Of a stretch of 31,457 bases of DNA, positions 15,908 to 24,780 are shown one piece after another. A program made the translations under genes and the position numbers. How positions within the stretch are numbered: position 1 is the stretch's first letter; every line of letters begins with the position of its first letter. The notes under the pieces were generated by a model, which was not told the DNA's origin, ran no database searches, and worked only from the letters and a program-made list of their open reading frames with translations. The DNA is from CAADGN01 sp035443945 (GTDB lineage Bacteria > Planctomycetota > Phycisphaerae > Phycisphaerales > UBA1924), in contig DAOMNQ010000034.1 in NCBI GenBank assembly GCA_035443945.1, forward strand, positions 1 to 31,457, given 5' to 3'.

Positions 15908-18593
15908 AGCCATCCTCGTGATCCTGCTGTTGTGTCTCGCGCAACTCGCGGGGGCTGCTGTCGCGCAGACCGAGCCGGTCTCGGAGGACGCCGTCGAGCG
16001 GTACCTCGCCGAGCGGGGCCTGACCGATCTCCTCGCGGCGCGCTTGCAGCAACGGCTGGACACGACGCTCGGAGAAGAGCGGGTCGCCATCGCCGAGCGG
16101 CTCGGGTCGCTCTACGTGCGGCTTCTGACCGATGCGGCGACGCCCGGGCAGCGCGAGCGCGCGGAAGCGCTCAGCCGCGAACTGCTCCTCAAGGTGCCGG
16201 ACTCCGAGTCGTTCGAACTTCGCATCAACCTCGCCAAGGCGTCGTACCTGAGCGGCGAGGAACTGGCCGAACTCCACCGCCTCCGCATCGCGGGGCCTGA
16301 GGAGCGCAGCGAGGCCGAGCGCGTCCTGCGTTCGGTGCTGCCGATCTTCGAAGACGTCGGCACGAAGGTGCATCGGCGCGTCGAGTCGCTCGAACGGCGC
16401 GAGCAGCGCGGCAGCGACCCCGACCCCCAGTCCGTGAAGGAGCAACTCGCCGACGCACGCCGCCTCCGCTCGCTCGCGATGTACTACACCGGCTGGTCGC
16501 GCTACTACCTCGCGCTCGTCAGCGGGGACGTGCGGCTCGCCGAGCAGGCAAAGCGTGACTTCGGCTGGATACTCAACGCCCCCGGCAACCGAGAGCCGAC
16601 CGTCGAGCGACTGCCCGCGCCTTTGCTCCGGTTCGAGCACGTGGCACGGGCCGCGATGGGTGTCGCGCTGGCCGCGTCGCTGCGGGGCAACGACGTCGAG
16701 GCGGTGCGCTGGCTCGACATGCTGGTCGAGTCGCCGGAGGTGCCGGAGTCCGTGCGCCGCCAGCTCTTCACCCGGCGCATCGCGATCCTGGGCGCGGCCC
16801 GGCGCTGGGCGGACCTTGATCTGATGATCTCCCGCGCTCGCCGCGGAGGGGACGGGAGCGAGGTGCACCTCGAAACCGCGGACGCGAGACTGCTCGCCGT
16901 GGTCGTGCTCGAGGCGCTCGACGACCCCAAGGCACGTGGCGTCGCCGGACGCGACCGGCTCCTCGAAACCCTGGCCCAGATCGCGCTCGGCGATCTGGTC
17001 TCGCGCGGCGAGGTCGGCCACGTGATCGACCTCGTCAGCCGCTACGGCACCGCGCCGATCGGCAACGAGGGCTTCATCGTTCAGTTCGTGCGCGGGCTGC
17101 GCGCCTACGAGCGAGCACGCGAGTACCACGCCAGGACAGGCGAGGACGGCGAGGCCCCGACCGCCGACGAGGCCGCGACGAATCGCTATCGGGAGGCGGC
17201 CCGCGCACTCCTGCTCGGCGTCGACGCGGAGGACGCGGGGGTGTTCCCGAAGGAGCGTGCCAGGGCCGCGCTGCTGCGAGGGCTGTCGCTCTATTACGCG
17301 GGCGAGCCTGAGGCCGCCGCAGACGCCTACGAGATCGCCGCGTCGCTCGCACCGAGCGAGGATGATCGTCAGGAGGCGCTCTGGTACGCGATCGTCGCGC
17401 TGGATCGGGCGGTCGAAGGCGGGCGGCTGTCGCTCGTCCCGCGGCGCGACCGCCTCGCGGGCGTGTTTCTCCGGTCGTTCCCGAGGACGGAGCGCGCGGC
17501 GAGGCTGCTGCTGCGGCGTGTCGATGGCGGCCTGCTCGACGATGCCGAGGCGATCGAGGTGCTGCTTGCGGTGCCGCGCGAGTCCGCGCTCTACGACACC
17601 GCCCGCAGGCACGCGGCGCGGCTCCTGTATACTCAGTGCCGAGTCTCACGCCCCTCCGAGCGCGCAGCGATGGCCGCGAAGTTCGCCGCGGTCGCGGAAG
17701 AGTTGATCGAGCGAGACCGGTGGACGGTGATGAACGGCACGCCTGTCGAGGCCGGCGAAGCGGCGGACTTCATCGTGCTCCGTTCCCGGCAGTTGGTTGA
17801 CGTGCTGATGTCCGCCGCCGCGCCCGACGTTCGCCGGGCCGAGCGTGCGTTGACGACGTTGGAGGAAGTTCGCGCGTATCTCGGCCTGAATCTCGACGCC
17901 CTTGAAGAGGAGATCGAGTACCGCAGACTCCAGATCGCGCTGGTGCATCGGGACCGCCCGAAGATCGACGCCGCCTCGCGCCGACTTCAAGAGATCGGTG
18001 GCCGGTTCGCCGAGGCCGCCGACCGCCTTGTGTACCGCGTCGCGATCGAGCAGCGGCGTGCAAACCCCGAGGATGTCTATGCGGCCAGGGAGGTCGTGCG
18101 CTACGGCTCGCGCATCCTCGCGGGCTTCGAGCCGCTGGAATCGTCCGTGTCCAATCAGCAGGTCTCGTCGCTCGTGGAGGCTATCGCCGACGCCGCCGAT
18201 GCGCTCTGGCGGCTGGAACGCGACGAGGCCGCCAGGGACGCCGCGCTGCGACTCGACGCGCGGCTCATCGACCTCGGCAAGCACACCGCGCGGTCCCTCC
18301 GCCGGTACTCGCGTCTCAGCGAGGAAGCGGGCTACCCCGAGGGCGCCCTCGATGGTTGGCGCACGCTCCTCGCCGGACTCGCTCAGGGCAGTGACGAGTG
18401 GTTCGAGGCACGGTACGAGTCGCTCCGTCTGCTCGCGGCCTTGGACGCGCCGCGGGCTCGCATCGTGCTCGACCAGCACAAGACGCTCTTCCCGCAGTTC
18501 GGTCCGGAGCCATGGGGCGCGAAACTCCGTGAACTCGACGCCGCGCTGCAGACCTTACCCGCGCCCTCGCCCGACGGAGGTGGAACGCCGTGA
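15891..18593 (+). CDS. Large exported helical-repeat (TPR-like) protein
   Basis: A 900-residue protein. MCRRTEAILVILLLCLAQLA opens a signal peptide that ends near AVA-Q (25). Everything after is alpha-helical, with repeated helix pairs of TPR style, such as 'RYREAARALLLGVDAEDAG', 'RAALLRGLSLYYAGEPEAAA' followed by 'DAYEIAASLAPSEDDRQEA', and a final block resembling a tetratricopeptide array (TARSLRRYSRLSEEAGYPEG). There are no catalytic motifs. It is most likely a periplasmic scaffold. It starts 17 bases inside the second ExbD gene and its stop overlaps the next start (GTGA), so it belongs to the motor operon. The exact family is unknown to me. Confidence 0.85.
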   Translation: MCRRTEAILVILLLCLAQLAGAAVAQTEPVSEDAVERYLAERGLTDLLAARLQQRLDTTLGEERVAIAERLGSLYVRLLTDAATPGQRERAEALSRELLLKVPDSESFELRINLAKASYLSGEELAELHRLRIAGPEERSEAERVLRSVLPIFEDVGTKVHRRVESLERREQRGSDPDPQSVKEQLADARRLRSLAMYYTGWSRYYLALVSGDVRLAEQAKRDFGWILNAPGNREPTVERLPAPLLRFEHVARAAMGVALAASLRGNDVEAVRWLDMLVESPEVPESVRRQLFTRRIAILGAARRWADLDLMISRARRGGDGSEVHLETADARLLAVVVLEALDDPKARGVAGRDRLLETLAQIALGDLVSRGEVGHVIDLVSRYGTAPIGNEGFIVQFVRGLRAYERAREYHARTGEDGEAPTADEAATNRYREAARALLLGVDAEDAGVFPKERARAALLRGLSLYYAGEPEAAADAYEIAASLAPSEDDRQEALWYAIVALDRAVEGGRLSLVPRRDRLAGVFLRSFPRTERAARLLLRRVDGGLLDDAEAIEVLLAVPRESALYDTARRHAARLLYTQCRVSRPSERAAMAAKFAAVAEELIERDRWTVMNGTPVEAGEAADFIVLRSRQLVDVLMSAAAPDVRRAERALTTLEEVRAYLGLNLDALEEEIEYRRLQIALVHRDRPKIDAASRRLQEIGGRFAEAADRLVYRVAIEQRRANPEDVYAAREVVRYGSRILAGFEPLESSVSNQQVSSLVEAIADAADALWRLERDEAARDAALRLDARLIDLGKHTARSLRRYSRLSEEAGYPEGALDGWRTLLAGLAQGSDEWFEARYESLRLLAALDAPRARIVLDQHKTLFPQFGPEPWGAKLRELDAALQTLPAPSPDGGGTP

Positions 18594-21472
18594 GCGCGAT
18601 GTCCCATGCTCACGGCGTCTCGCTGATCGCCCGTTTCCTCGGGGAGGACGCGGCCAGGGGGGGGCCGTTCGCACTGCTCGGGCTGCGCCCGGGCATAGCG
18701 GACGACGCCGTCGTCATCGCGGCGCTCGAAGGACGGCTTGCCGCGGTCGCCGCCCACCGCCAGAGCGAGACGCCCGAGGCGGACGAGGTACGGCTTGCGC
18801 TCCACGCGGCGGCCGCCCAGTTGCTCGATCCGGCGGTTCGCGTCCANNNNNNNNNNGGGGGGGAGTAGCCGCGGCACAGCAGGCCGCACTCGCCTCGCCA
18901 ACTTCGGAAGCCGGGCGAAGCGTTCTCCTCGAACACGACGCGCTGCTCACGCTCGCTCGCTACGGCGGCTGGAGCCGGGGGTCACTGCACCGGCTCATGT
19001 TGCTCGCTCGCGCCCGGGACGCGTCGCCGGACGAACTGGTCGGCGCGCTGCGACGGCTGAGCAGTCGCGGCGCCACGGACGCTCGGAACGTGCCGCGCCC
19101 GGCGGCCTTGCCCTCCGGTCGCGGCGAATCGAGCCTNNNNNNNNNNCGTTCCGGTGCGGCTCACGGGGCTTCCCACGCCACTTGCCGACCAGCCGCCCCG
19201 CCCGGCCGATCCTCGCCCGCCGGAGATGGTCCGTCCCGAGGAGGAAGACCCGGCGAAACGGTTGCTCCGTCGCGGGGCGTTCGTGTTCGTCGGCGGCTTC
19301 GTCGCGCTGGCGGTACTGGGTTCGATCGCGGCGATTCTGCTCACTGCGCCGCGTCCGCCGAGCGAATCCCCCCCGGTCCCGGCGCCGCCCGCGCGAGCGG
19401 CAGCCGATCCGGCACGCGTCGAGCCGTTCCCGCTTCGGCCCGCCGGCGCGAAGGAGACCGCGCCGCGTGCAACAGTCGCACCTTCGGCGTCGGAGATGAA
19501 CGCCGCTCTACGAGGGCTGGATGCCGCGGTCGACGGCCTCGCGCTCGACCCCGGCGAGGCGCTGGCGCTCTTCCGCTCGTCGGTCGAGGAGGTCGCGGCC
19601 TGCTGGTGCCTGCTGACCCCCGATCGGCAACGCGCCGCGACCAACTCGGTGGTCGAGTTCATGCACAGCGCCTCGGCCGTCCCGCTGATCGCCTCCGCCG
19701 CCGCGGAGGTGGTCGCTTCTGGTTCGGTTGCGATGCGAGACGGATCCGCGCCTGCCGCGGAGGGCGTGTGGGCGGCGGTGTGGTCCGTCGGCATGCTGGT
19801 GAGATTGAGCGGGGAGAGCGGGCTGTCGGCGGCGGTGTCGCGAGTCATCGAGGATGGGTTTCGCCAATCCATCGGAGGCGCCGCCCCTGCCGGAGCAGGC
19901 TCGTTCGAGGCCGGTGCGGTCGCCGCGCTGGGGCTGTTGCCCCGGCGGTTCGTGCTCGGCGAACGGCCGGACCGGGACGCGGAACTGGAGCGATGGAAGC
20001 GGTGGGTTCGGGCCGTCGAGGCCGCCGCGCCCGAACAGCCCGCGCGCCGGACGGAGTTGCTGCTCGCCGGGCTGGACGCGCTGGTTCTCGCGGGTCCGGA
20101 GCCGGACGGGGACCAGGCCATCGCGGACGCGATGGTCGAACTGACGCTCGCGCTCACCTGGCGGCGCGGCGATCGCTCTCGCACCTGGCTTGCGCAGGCC
20201 TTCGGGAATCCGCGGGTCTCGAACGCCGACCTGCACGTCATCACGACCGCACTTGCGACGCGGTCAAACGCGGAAGGCGTAGATCCGCTCATGTCGCTGC
20301 CCGCCCGTTCGATCGACGCGCAGCGGCACGACCTGCGGAACAAGTACGAGACGGCGTGGGGCCTGCCGAGCGCGGCCCAGCGCGACGACCTGGCCGATTC
20401 GTGGCTCCGGCAACTGCAACGCGTCATGCGTGAGTCGGAGGGCGACCGTGCGCCGATCGAGCACCTCGCCAGCGCCGTGCTCGCGGCCCGCCTGAACGCC
20501 GCGGCAGCGCTGCGCTGGTCCGGCGGCCTGGACGCCGCTGCTCTGTTGATCGACAGGCTCGACGCGCCAGTCAAGGACGCGATGGAAGCGGCCCGCGGCA
20601 GCGTCGGCGACCAGGCGGTCGTTTCTCCGGGGCGATTCGACGGCGCATGGGCGGTCCGCTACATCTCCGCGCAGCGCGACGCCGACGCCCGAGTCGCGCT
20701 CCTCAGGGAACTGGGGGGCGGATCGCTCCTCGACCCGATCAGCGGCGAGGTGGTGGCGCAGGAGGCCGTGCGTGGTTCGCCCGCACAGGTTCGTCAGGCC
20801 GCGCGCGATACATTGCTCGCGCTGCGCATGAACGCCTCGGCCGTCAAGGGGCTGCTCGAGCAGGCGCCGACGATGCCGCGCACGATCCAGAACGCCGAAC
20901 TCGTGGCGCAGATGACGGGCACGAGCGTGGTTTCCGTCCGCGATCCGGACTGGAAACTCAAGACGCGGCGCGTGCTGGTCGAGCGGCTGATGGAACTGCT
21001 CGCGGCCGATGGAGAGGTGGGACGCGTCGATCGCCTCGCCCCCTTGCTCGCGGAGACGTACGCAGGGATGGCCCGCTCGTCGATCGCGTCCTCATCCGCC
21101 GAGGGCACTCCCGCGGCGGCCGACGAGAGCGCGGCCCGCGTGCGCGCCCAGTGGCAGCAACTCGCCGCTGAACTCTCGGCCGGGCGTTCCGGTGTTGTTC
21201 GCGCGGAGGAGATCGAGCGTCGGCGCGCGGCCAGGCTCGCCGTCGCAGGGGGACCGGTGCAACGATTCGCAGTCGAGCAACTCACCATCGCCGAACTGCT
21301 CTCGGCGGTCATCGCTGTCGAGCGGCCCGAGCGAGCCGCTGATGCCGCCGGCGTGCTCGCCGAACTGGCGACAACACGGCGAGCCGCCACGCACGTCCTT
21401 CACCAGATCGCGGCGACCGAACTCGCGATCGGCCGCCTCTGGGCGATCCGCTTCGGGGAGGAACTCCCATGA
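18590..21472 (+). CDS. Membrane-anchored protein with degenerate J-like N-terminus, broken by two assembly gaps
   Basis: Three open pieces separated by two N-runs read best as one protein of about 960 residues. Piece one starts at a GTG (18590) with GGAGG nine bases upstream and contains 'PFALLGLRPGIADDAVVIAA', reminiscent of a J-like domain but without HPD. Piece two (18865-19136) is helical (LLEHDALLTLARYGGWSRGS). Piece three (from about 19148) has a Pro-rich stretch, one membrane helix (19275-19347: RRGAFVFVGGFVALAVLGSI), another Pro/Ala linker, and about 670 residues of helical repeats. The N-terminus would be cytoplasmic and the large part periplasmic. The joined frame needs true gap lengths of 2 and 0 modulo 3. 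A separate gene starting at GTG 19154 is possible but less likely. The stop overlaps the next start. Confidence 0.7.
18847..18856. other. Assembly gap (10 N)
   Basis: Ten N inside the gene at 18590, followed directly by a run of seven G. Frames on either side join if the true length is 2 modulo 3. Confidence 0.98.
19137..19146. other. Assembly gap (10 N)
   Basis: Ten N inside the gene at 18590, about 280 bases after the previous gap. Frames on either side join if the true length is a multiple of three. Confidence 0.98.
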
Positions 21473-22359
21473 GTATCCTTACCGCGGCCACGCTTGTCGT
21501 CGCGGTTGCACTGGCGCAGCCCGAGCAGGCCGGACCTCTTGCGACACTGCCGCTCCCGCGGATCGAGGCGCGTCTCGCTGCGCTGACGCCCTCCGATCCT
21601 CGCGGCTATCTACTGCTCGCGGAAGAAGTCGCCTACGAGGCGGACGATCCGGGGCAGATAGAACTGGCGCGCACCCTCTACGCGCTCGCGTTCGAGCACG
21701 ACCGCCGCGGCAACTGGTCGGCCGGCGTCGGCGCGAGCGCGTGCATGGGCCTGGCCGCGATCGCACGCGTGGACTCCGAGCAGCGCTGGCTCGCGGCGAT
21801 GGCCAGCCGGCTCGACCGCAGGTACGCCGCGCCCGAGTGGATGCGAGGGCGAGACGAGGCCCTGCGTTCCGAGGTTGCGCTCGCCGCAGCCGAGGCGATG
21901 GGTGAGGCCCGCGCGGGGCAGGGCATCCGCGCCCGGGAACTGCTGCGAAAGCCCGGCGTGCGAGAGGCGCTCGAGCGCTACGGGCGGCTGGTCGGCCTCG
22001 GCGGCGCCGGCAGCGTGCTCTGGAACACCGAGCGATACGCGGCCGCCTGGCCCTGCCCGGAGTGCCGCAACGAGCGGGCCGTCTTCGTGCCCGGAACCGA
22101 TCCGCCCAGTTACCGCGTCTGCGCCACCTGCCGCGGGGACCCCGGCCCGCAGATGTCCGCGGCCGAACTCATCGACCAGTTGCGCCTCGAATCGCGCCTG
22201 CTCGAGGGGGTTCACCGCTCATGGGCGGCACAACTCGCCGTCGACGGCGGCGCGCCGCTCCGCGACCTCGACCCCGAGACCTTCGCGGCGTCGCTGGGAG
22301 TCGATGCAGAGCGCTGCCTGTGGCGGGGCGGGACCTGGGTGAGACCCGGCGCGGAGTAG
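21469..22359 (+). CDS. Exported protein with C-terminal-half zinc ribbon, last gene of the motor operon
   Basis: A 296-residue protein. MSILTAATLVVAVALAQPEQ is a short signal peptide with cleavage likely after ALA (about 16). Residues 25-190 are helical, with TPR-like pairs (IELARTLYALAFEHDRRGNW). A CPEC...CATC pair (about residues 196-199 and 219-222) forms a rubredoxin-like zinc ribbon, which is uncommon in an exported protein. A helical C-terminus ends with LWRGGTWVRPGAE. GGGGAGG lies seven bases before the ATG, and the start overlaps the previous stop. No family was recognised. If exported, the four cysteines would either bind metal or form disulfides. Confidence 0.8.
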   Translation: MSILTAATLVVAVALAQPEQAGPLATLPLPRIEARLAALTPSDPRGYLLLAEEVAYEADDPGQIELARTLYALAFEHDRRGNWSAGVGASACMGLAAIARVDSEQRWLAAMASRLDRRYAAPEWMRGRDEALRSEVALAAAEAMGEARAGQGIRARELLRKPGVREALERYGRLVGLGGAGSVLWNTERYAAAWPCPECRNERAVFVPGTDPPSYRVCATCRGDPGPQMSAAELIDQLRLESRLLEGVHRSWAAQLAVDGGAPLRDLDPETFAASLGVDAERCLWRGGTWVRPGAE

Positions 22360-22373
22360 TGCTCTCGCCGGGC

Positions 22374-22379
22374 TACACT
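22374..22379 (+). promoter_or_regulatory. Possible -10 hexamer of the tRNA-binding protein gene
   Basis: TACACT, 47 bases before the ATG at 22427 and 14 bases after the end of the motor operon. No good -35 is present. Confidence 0.28.
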
Positions 22380-22426
22380 CGCTTTCGGCTGGGACGCACG
22401 ATCCCCGACCGCAACGGAGCCTCACG

Positions 22427-22822
22427 ATGTCCGACACGCCCGCGCCTTCCGCCGACTCGACGCAGACCTCGCCGACGAAGCCGACGATCACCTTCGAGGA
22501 CTTCGCACGTCTTGACCTGCGAGTTGCCCGCGTCATCACGGCCGAGCCGCACCCGAACGCGGATCGACTGCTCAGGCTCCAGGTCGATGATGGCTCTGGG
22601 TCACCACGGCAGATCTGCGCCGGCATCCGGGAGCACTATCGCCCCGAAGACCTCGTCGGCCGCCACGTCGTGATCGTCGCGAACCTCGCGCCTCGCACCA
22701 TTCGCGGCGAGGAATCTCGCGGGATGCTCCTCGCGGCGAGCGAGCCTGGCGACGGCGATTCGCGCCGTGTCGTGGTGCTGTCGCCATCGGCGGAGGTGGC
22801 GCCCGGTTCGGTCGTGTCGTGA
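22427..22822 (+). CDS. Stand-alone tRNA-binding (MetRS C-terminal / CsaA-like) domain protein
   Basis: A 131-residue protein with an OB-fold tRNA-binding domain (EMAP II type) over residues 22-131: FEDFARLDLRVARVITAEPH, then HPNADRLLRLQVDDG, 'RQICAGIREHYRPEDLVGR', VVIVANLAPRTIRGEESRGM. This is the domain found as the C-terminal dimer unit of bacterial methionyl-tRNA synthetase or as free CsaA. A separate MetRS beta-like subunit is as likely as a CsaA chaperone-like protein; sequence alone does not decide. Twenty disordered Ser/Pro/Thr-rich residues precede the domain. GGAG lies seven bases before the ATG. It converges on the exported protein gene at 22832 with 9 bases between. Confidence 0.9.
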   Translation: MSDTPAPSADSTQTSPTKPTITFEDFARLDLRVARVITAEPHPNADRLLRLQVDDGSGSPRQICAGIREHYRPEDLVGRHVVIVANLAPRTIRGEESRGMLLAASEPGDGDSRRVVVLSPSAEVAPGSVVS

Positions 22823-22831
22823 CGGCGCGGC

Positions 22832-23659
22832 TCAGCGTCGCCCGCCGCGAGGCTCATCAGGCCGTGCCGGCATCCTCTTCGCCCGCTCGACAGCCTGCTC
22901 GACGGCGCGATCGATGAATGTCTCTCGCTCGGCGTGCTGCCGCGTGAGTTCCACCCGCAGTTCCTCGATGCGCCGGCTCAGCGAGACGATCTCGTGCTCG
23001 CGACGCTTGATGCGGGCGTCGAACTGCGCCTCGAGCGCTCCCCGGAGCGATGCCGACGCGGCCGGCAGTGCGCCCTCGTCGCCACCGCCAAGCACGGCGC
23101 GGTGCACGTCCCGCAGCGCATCGGCCACGAGCAACCCGCTCCGCGTCTCGGCGACCATGAGGTCCGCGAGGGCGGGGTCGTGCTCGCGAGCCACGCGGAT
23201 CTCGGCCACCCGCCCCGCGAGTCGGCGAACGGTCCGTTCCACGACCCAAGGCTCGGCGTCGCGCACTTCGCGCAGACGGCGGGCGATCGGCGGCACGGCC
23301 GAGTCCAGGAACGCCATCACTTCCTCGTCGGTCGCGGGGGGGGGCAACTCACCGACCGGCGGCGGCTCCTGCTCGAAAGGCCGTCCGCGCTGCCACTCGC
23401 CACGCATCGGCACGCCCGGCTCGGCGATCGCCGGCGGCTCCTCGCCCCGGTCGAGCGCGTCGAGGGCGGCGGTCAGACGCTGCTCCAACTGCCTGGTCTC
23501 TTCCAGGCGCCGCTGAAACCGCTCGCGCATCGACTCGCGATCCGGCTGACGCAGCCCGGGGCGGTCCTCGCGCTGCGGCCGATCCGGCTGTCCGCCCGCG
23601 GGGAGCGACACCCCGGCGATCGCGGCAAGTAAGAACAGTGCGGCGGCGTCGTATCGCAT
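22832..23659 (-). CDS. Exported coiled-coil protein coupled to an ECF sigma unit
   Basis: A 275-residue protein, third gene of a sigma / anti-sigma / exported-protein unit. MRYDAAALFLLAAIAGVSLP is a signal peptide, cut near AGG-Q (24). A charged coil (SMRERFQRRLEETRQLEQRL) comes first, then a helical middle (EEVMAFLDSAVPPIARRLRE), and a long C-terminal coil (FDARIKRREHEIVSLSRRIE). The pattern recalls periplasmic sensor partners of ECF systems (CpxP/Spy-like heavy-metal sensors), but I see no conserved signature. The ATG at 23659 shares its A with the stop of the anti-sigma gene, and GAGGG precedes it. Confidence 0.78.
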   Translation of the reverse strand: MRYDAAALFLLAAIAGVSLPAGGQPDRPQREDRPGLRQPDRESMRERFQRRLEETRQLEQRLTAALDALDRGEEPPAIAEPGVPMRGEWQRGRPFEQEPPPVGELPPPATDEEVMAFLDSAVPPIARRLREVRDAEPWVVERTVRRLAGRVAEIRVAREHDPALADLMVAETRSGLLVADALRDVHRAVLGGGDEGALPAASASLRGALEAQFDARIKRREHEIVSLSRRIEELRVELTRQHAERETFIDRAVEQAVERAKRMPARPDEPRGGRR

Positions 23660-24078
23660 CACAGCGAGCCCTCCATGTCGTCCCATTCCTCCGTGTCCGG
23701 TTGCGAGAGGCGGTCGGCGTCCGTCGATACAACGCCGAGGCGTGTGCCGAAGCCGTCGTCGAAGAGGTCGTCCAGCGCCAGCCACGTCTCGAATGCCGCG
23801 GCCGTCACGTTCGCAGCCGGCGCGGGCTGAGGGCCGGCACGATTCAGTGTCGAGATCACGCCGATCGTGCCCGCGAGCAGCGCCGCTGCTGCGGCGAGCC
23901 GAAGCCCGAGTCCCCACCCGATCCGCGGGCGCGGCGCGCCGCCGGAGCGGAGGGCCGCCCGCGAGGCACGGTACACGTTCGATTCGAGCGACGCCGGCGC
24001 GGCGGCCCGCTCCGACTCGGCAAGACGGTCGAGCGCTGCGTTGATCCGGTCAAACTCGTGGTCGTGGTGCGCGTTCAT
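23659..24078 (-). CDS. Probable single-pass anti-sigma factor
   Basis: A 139-residue membrane protein between an ECF sigma gene and an exported-protein gene, with overlapping starts and stops on both sides (ATGA with sigma). Residues 1-55 are cytoplasmic and helical (DRINAALDRLAESERAAAPA), one membrane helix spans about 58-78 (LGLRLAAAAALLAGTIGVIS), and an acidic periplasmic tail of 60 residues ends WDDMEGSL. There is no zinc-binding anti-sigma (HxxxCxxC) motif. The role of holding the sigma factor at the membrane is inferred from gene order and topology. Confidence 0.75.
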   Translation of the reverse strand: MNAHHDHEFDRINAALDRLAESERAAAPASLESNVYRASRAALRSGGAPRPRIGWGLGLRLAAAAALLAGTIGVISTLNRAGPQPAPAANVTAAAFETWLALDDLFDDGFGTRLGVVSTDADRLSQPDTEEWDDMEGSL

Positions 24079-24701
24079 CGCGACTTCTCCTCATCCTCTG
24101 CACGAGCAACGCCTTCGATCATTGACCGCAGTTTGCGCAACGCCCGGTGGTGACGGGCCAGCAGCGTGCCCATCGGCTCGCCCAGCAGGTCCGCGATCTG
24201 CTTGAAACTCAGCCCGCCGTGATGGCGCAACTCGATCACTTCCCGGTCAGGCTCCGAAAGACCCGACATCGCTTCCCGCAGCGCGTCCAGCGAGGCCTCG
24301 TCGCGGGTCCGCACACCGTTCTCCGACACCCGATCAAGCGCCGCGGCGACCGTCGCAGGGTCGGTCGGCGTCGCCTGGCGAGCGAGCCTCCGCATCTCGT
24401 CGCGTGCCCGGTTCATGGCCACGCGGAAGAGCCACGACTCGAAGCGGCCCCGCTCCGTGTACCCCCCCCGCGAGAGTTTGCCGGCGACGGTGACGAACAC
24501 GGACTGCGTGACCTCCTCGGCCAGATCGGGCCGTCGGCACTTGCTGTGGACCAGCGCGAAGACCCGCCTGGCGTACAGGTCCACGATCTCTCGCCAGGCG
24601 TCCGCCTCACCGCGTGAAGCCGCGGCCAGAACATCGGCCAGCCGCCCGTCGTCAGGGGCGACGCCCGGCGCCGGGTCGGTTCGCTCCAGGGCGGGTGGCA
24701 T
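24075..24701 (-). CDS. ECF-type RNA polymerase sigma factor (first)
   Basis: A 208-residue sigma factor. Region 2 covers about 37-105, with DLAEEVTQSVFVTVAGKLSR and RFESWLFRVAMNRARDEMRR (the core-binding and -10 parts). Region 4 covers about 144-195, with LREAMSGLSEPDREVIELRH and the helix-turn-helix SFKQIADLLGEPMGTLLARH. The open frame reaches an ATG at 24791, but that start overlaps the divergent gene at 24781 by eleven bases and lacks a ribosome site, so the ATG at 24701 is preferred, giving a normal ECF N-terminus. It is coupled to the anti-sigma gene by an ATGA overlap. Confidence 0.9.
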   Translation of the reverse strand: MPPALERTDPAPGVAPDDGRLADVLAAASRGEADAWREIVDLYARRVFALVHSKCRRPDLAEEVTQSVFVTVAGKLSRGGYTERGRFESWLFRVAMNRARDEMRRLARQATPTDPATVAAALDRVSENGVRTRDEASLDALREAMSGLSEPDREVIELRHHGGLSFKQIADLLGEPMGTLLARHHRALRKLRSMIEGVARAEDEEKSR

Positions 24702-24768
24702 GCCGTCCGCAGAACGCCCCAAGCCCGCTGGGATTGCCCCCTGACCCGCGGCAGGCGGCGCGAAGCGG

Positions 24769-24774
24769 TAGGCT
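24769..24774 (+). promoter_or_regulatory. Possible -10 hexamer very close to a start codon
   Basis: TAGGCT, only six bases before the ATG at 24781. If used, the DUF4286 mRNA would be leaderless or nearly so; a GGGGGG directly before the ATG is too near to be a normal ribosome site. Confidence 0.25.
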
Positions 24775-24780
24775 GGGGGG

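Noticed and set aside
18982..20574. 530-codon minus-strand frame across the assembly gap
   Set aside because: It crosses ten N, is Ser/Ala/Arg-rich without motifs, and opposes the coupled plus-strand operon.
13164..21472. Apparent frameshifts at the three N-runs, which could be read as pseudogenes
   Set aside because: The N-runs are placeholders of a uniform ten bases, and all pieces keep long open frames and normal coding character, so unknown gap lengths explain the shifts.
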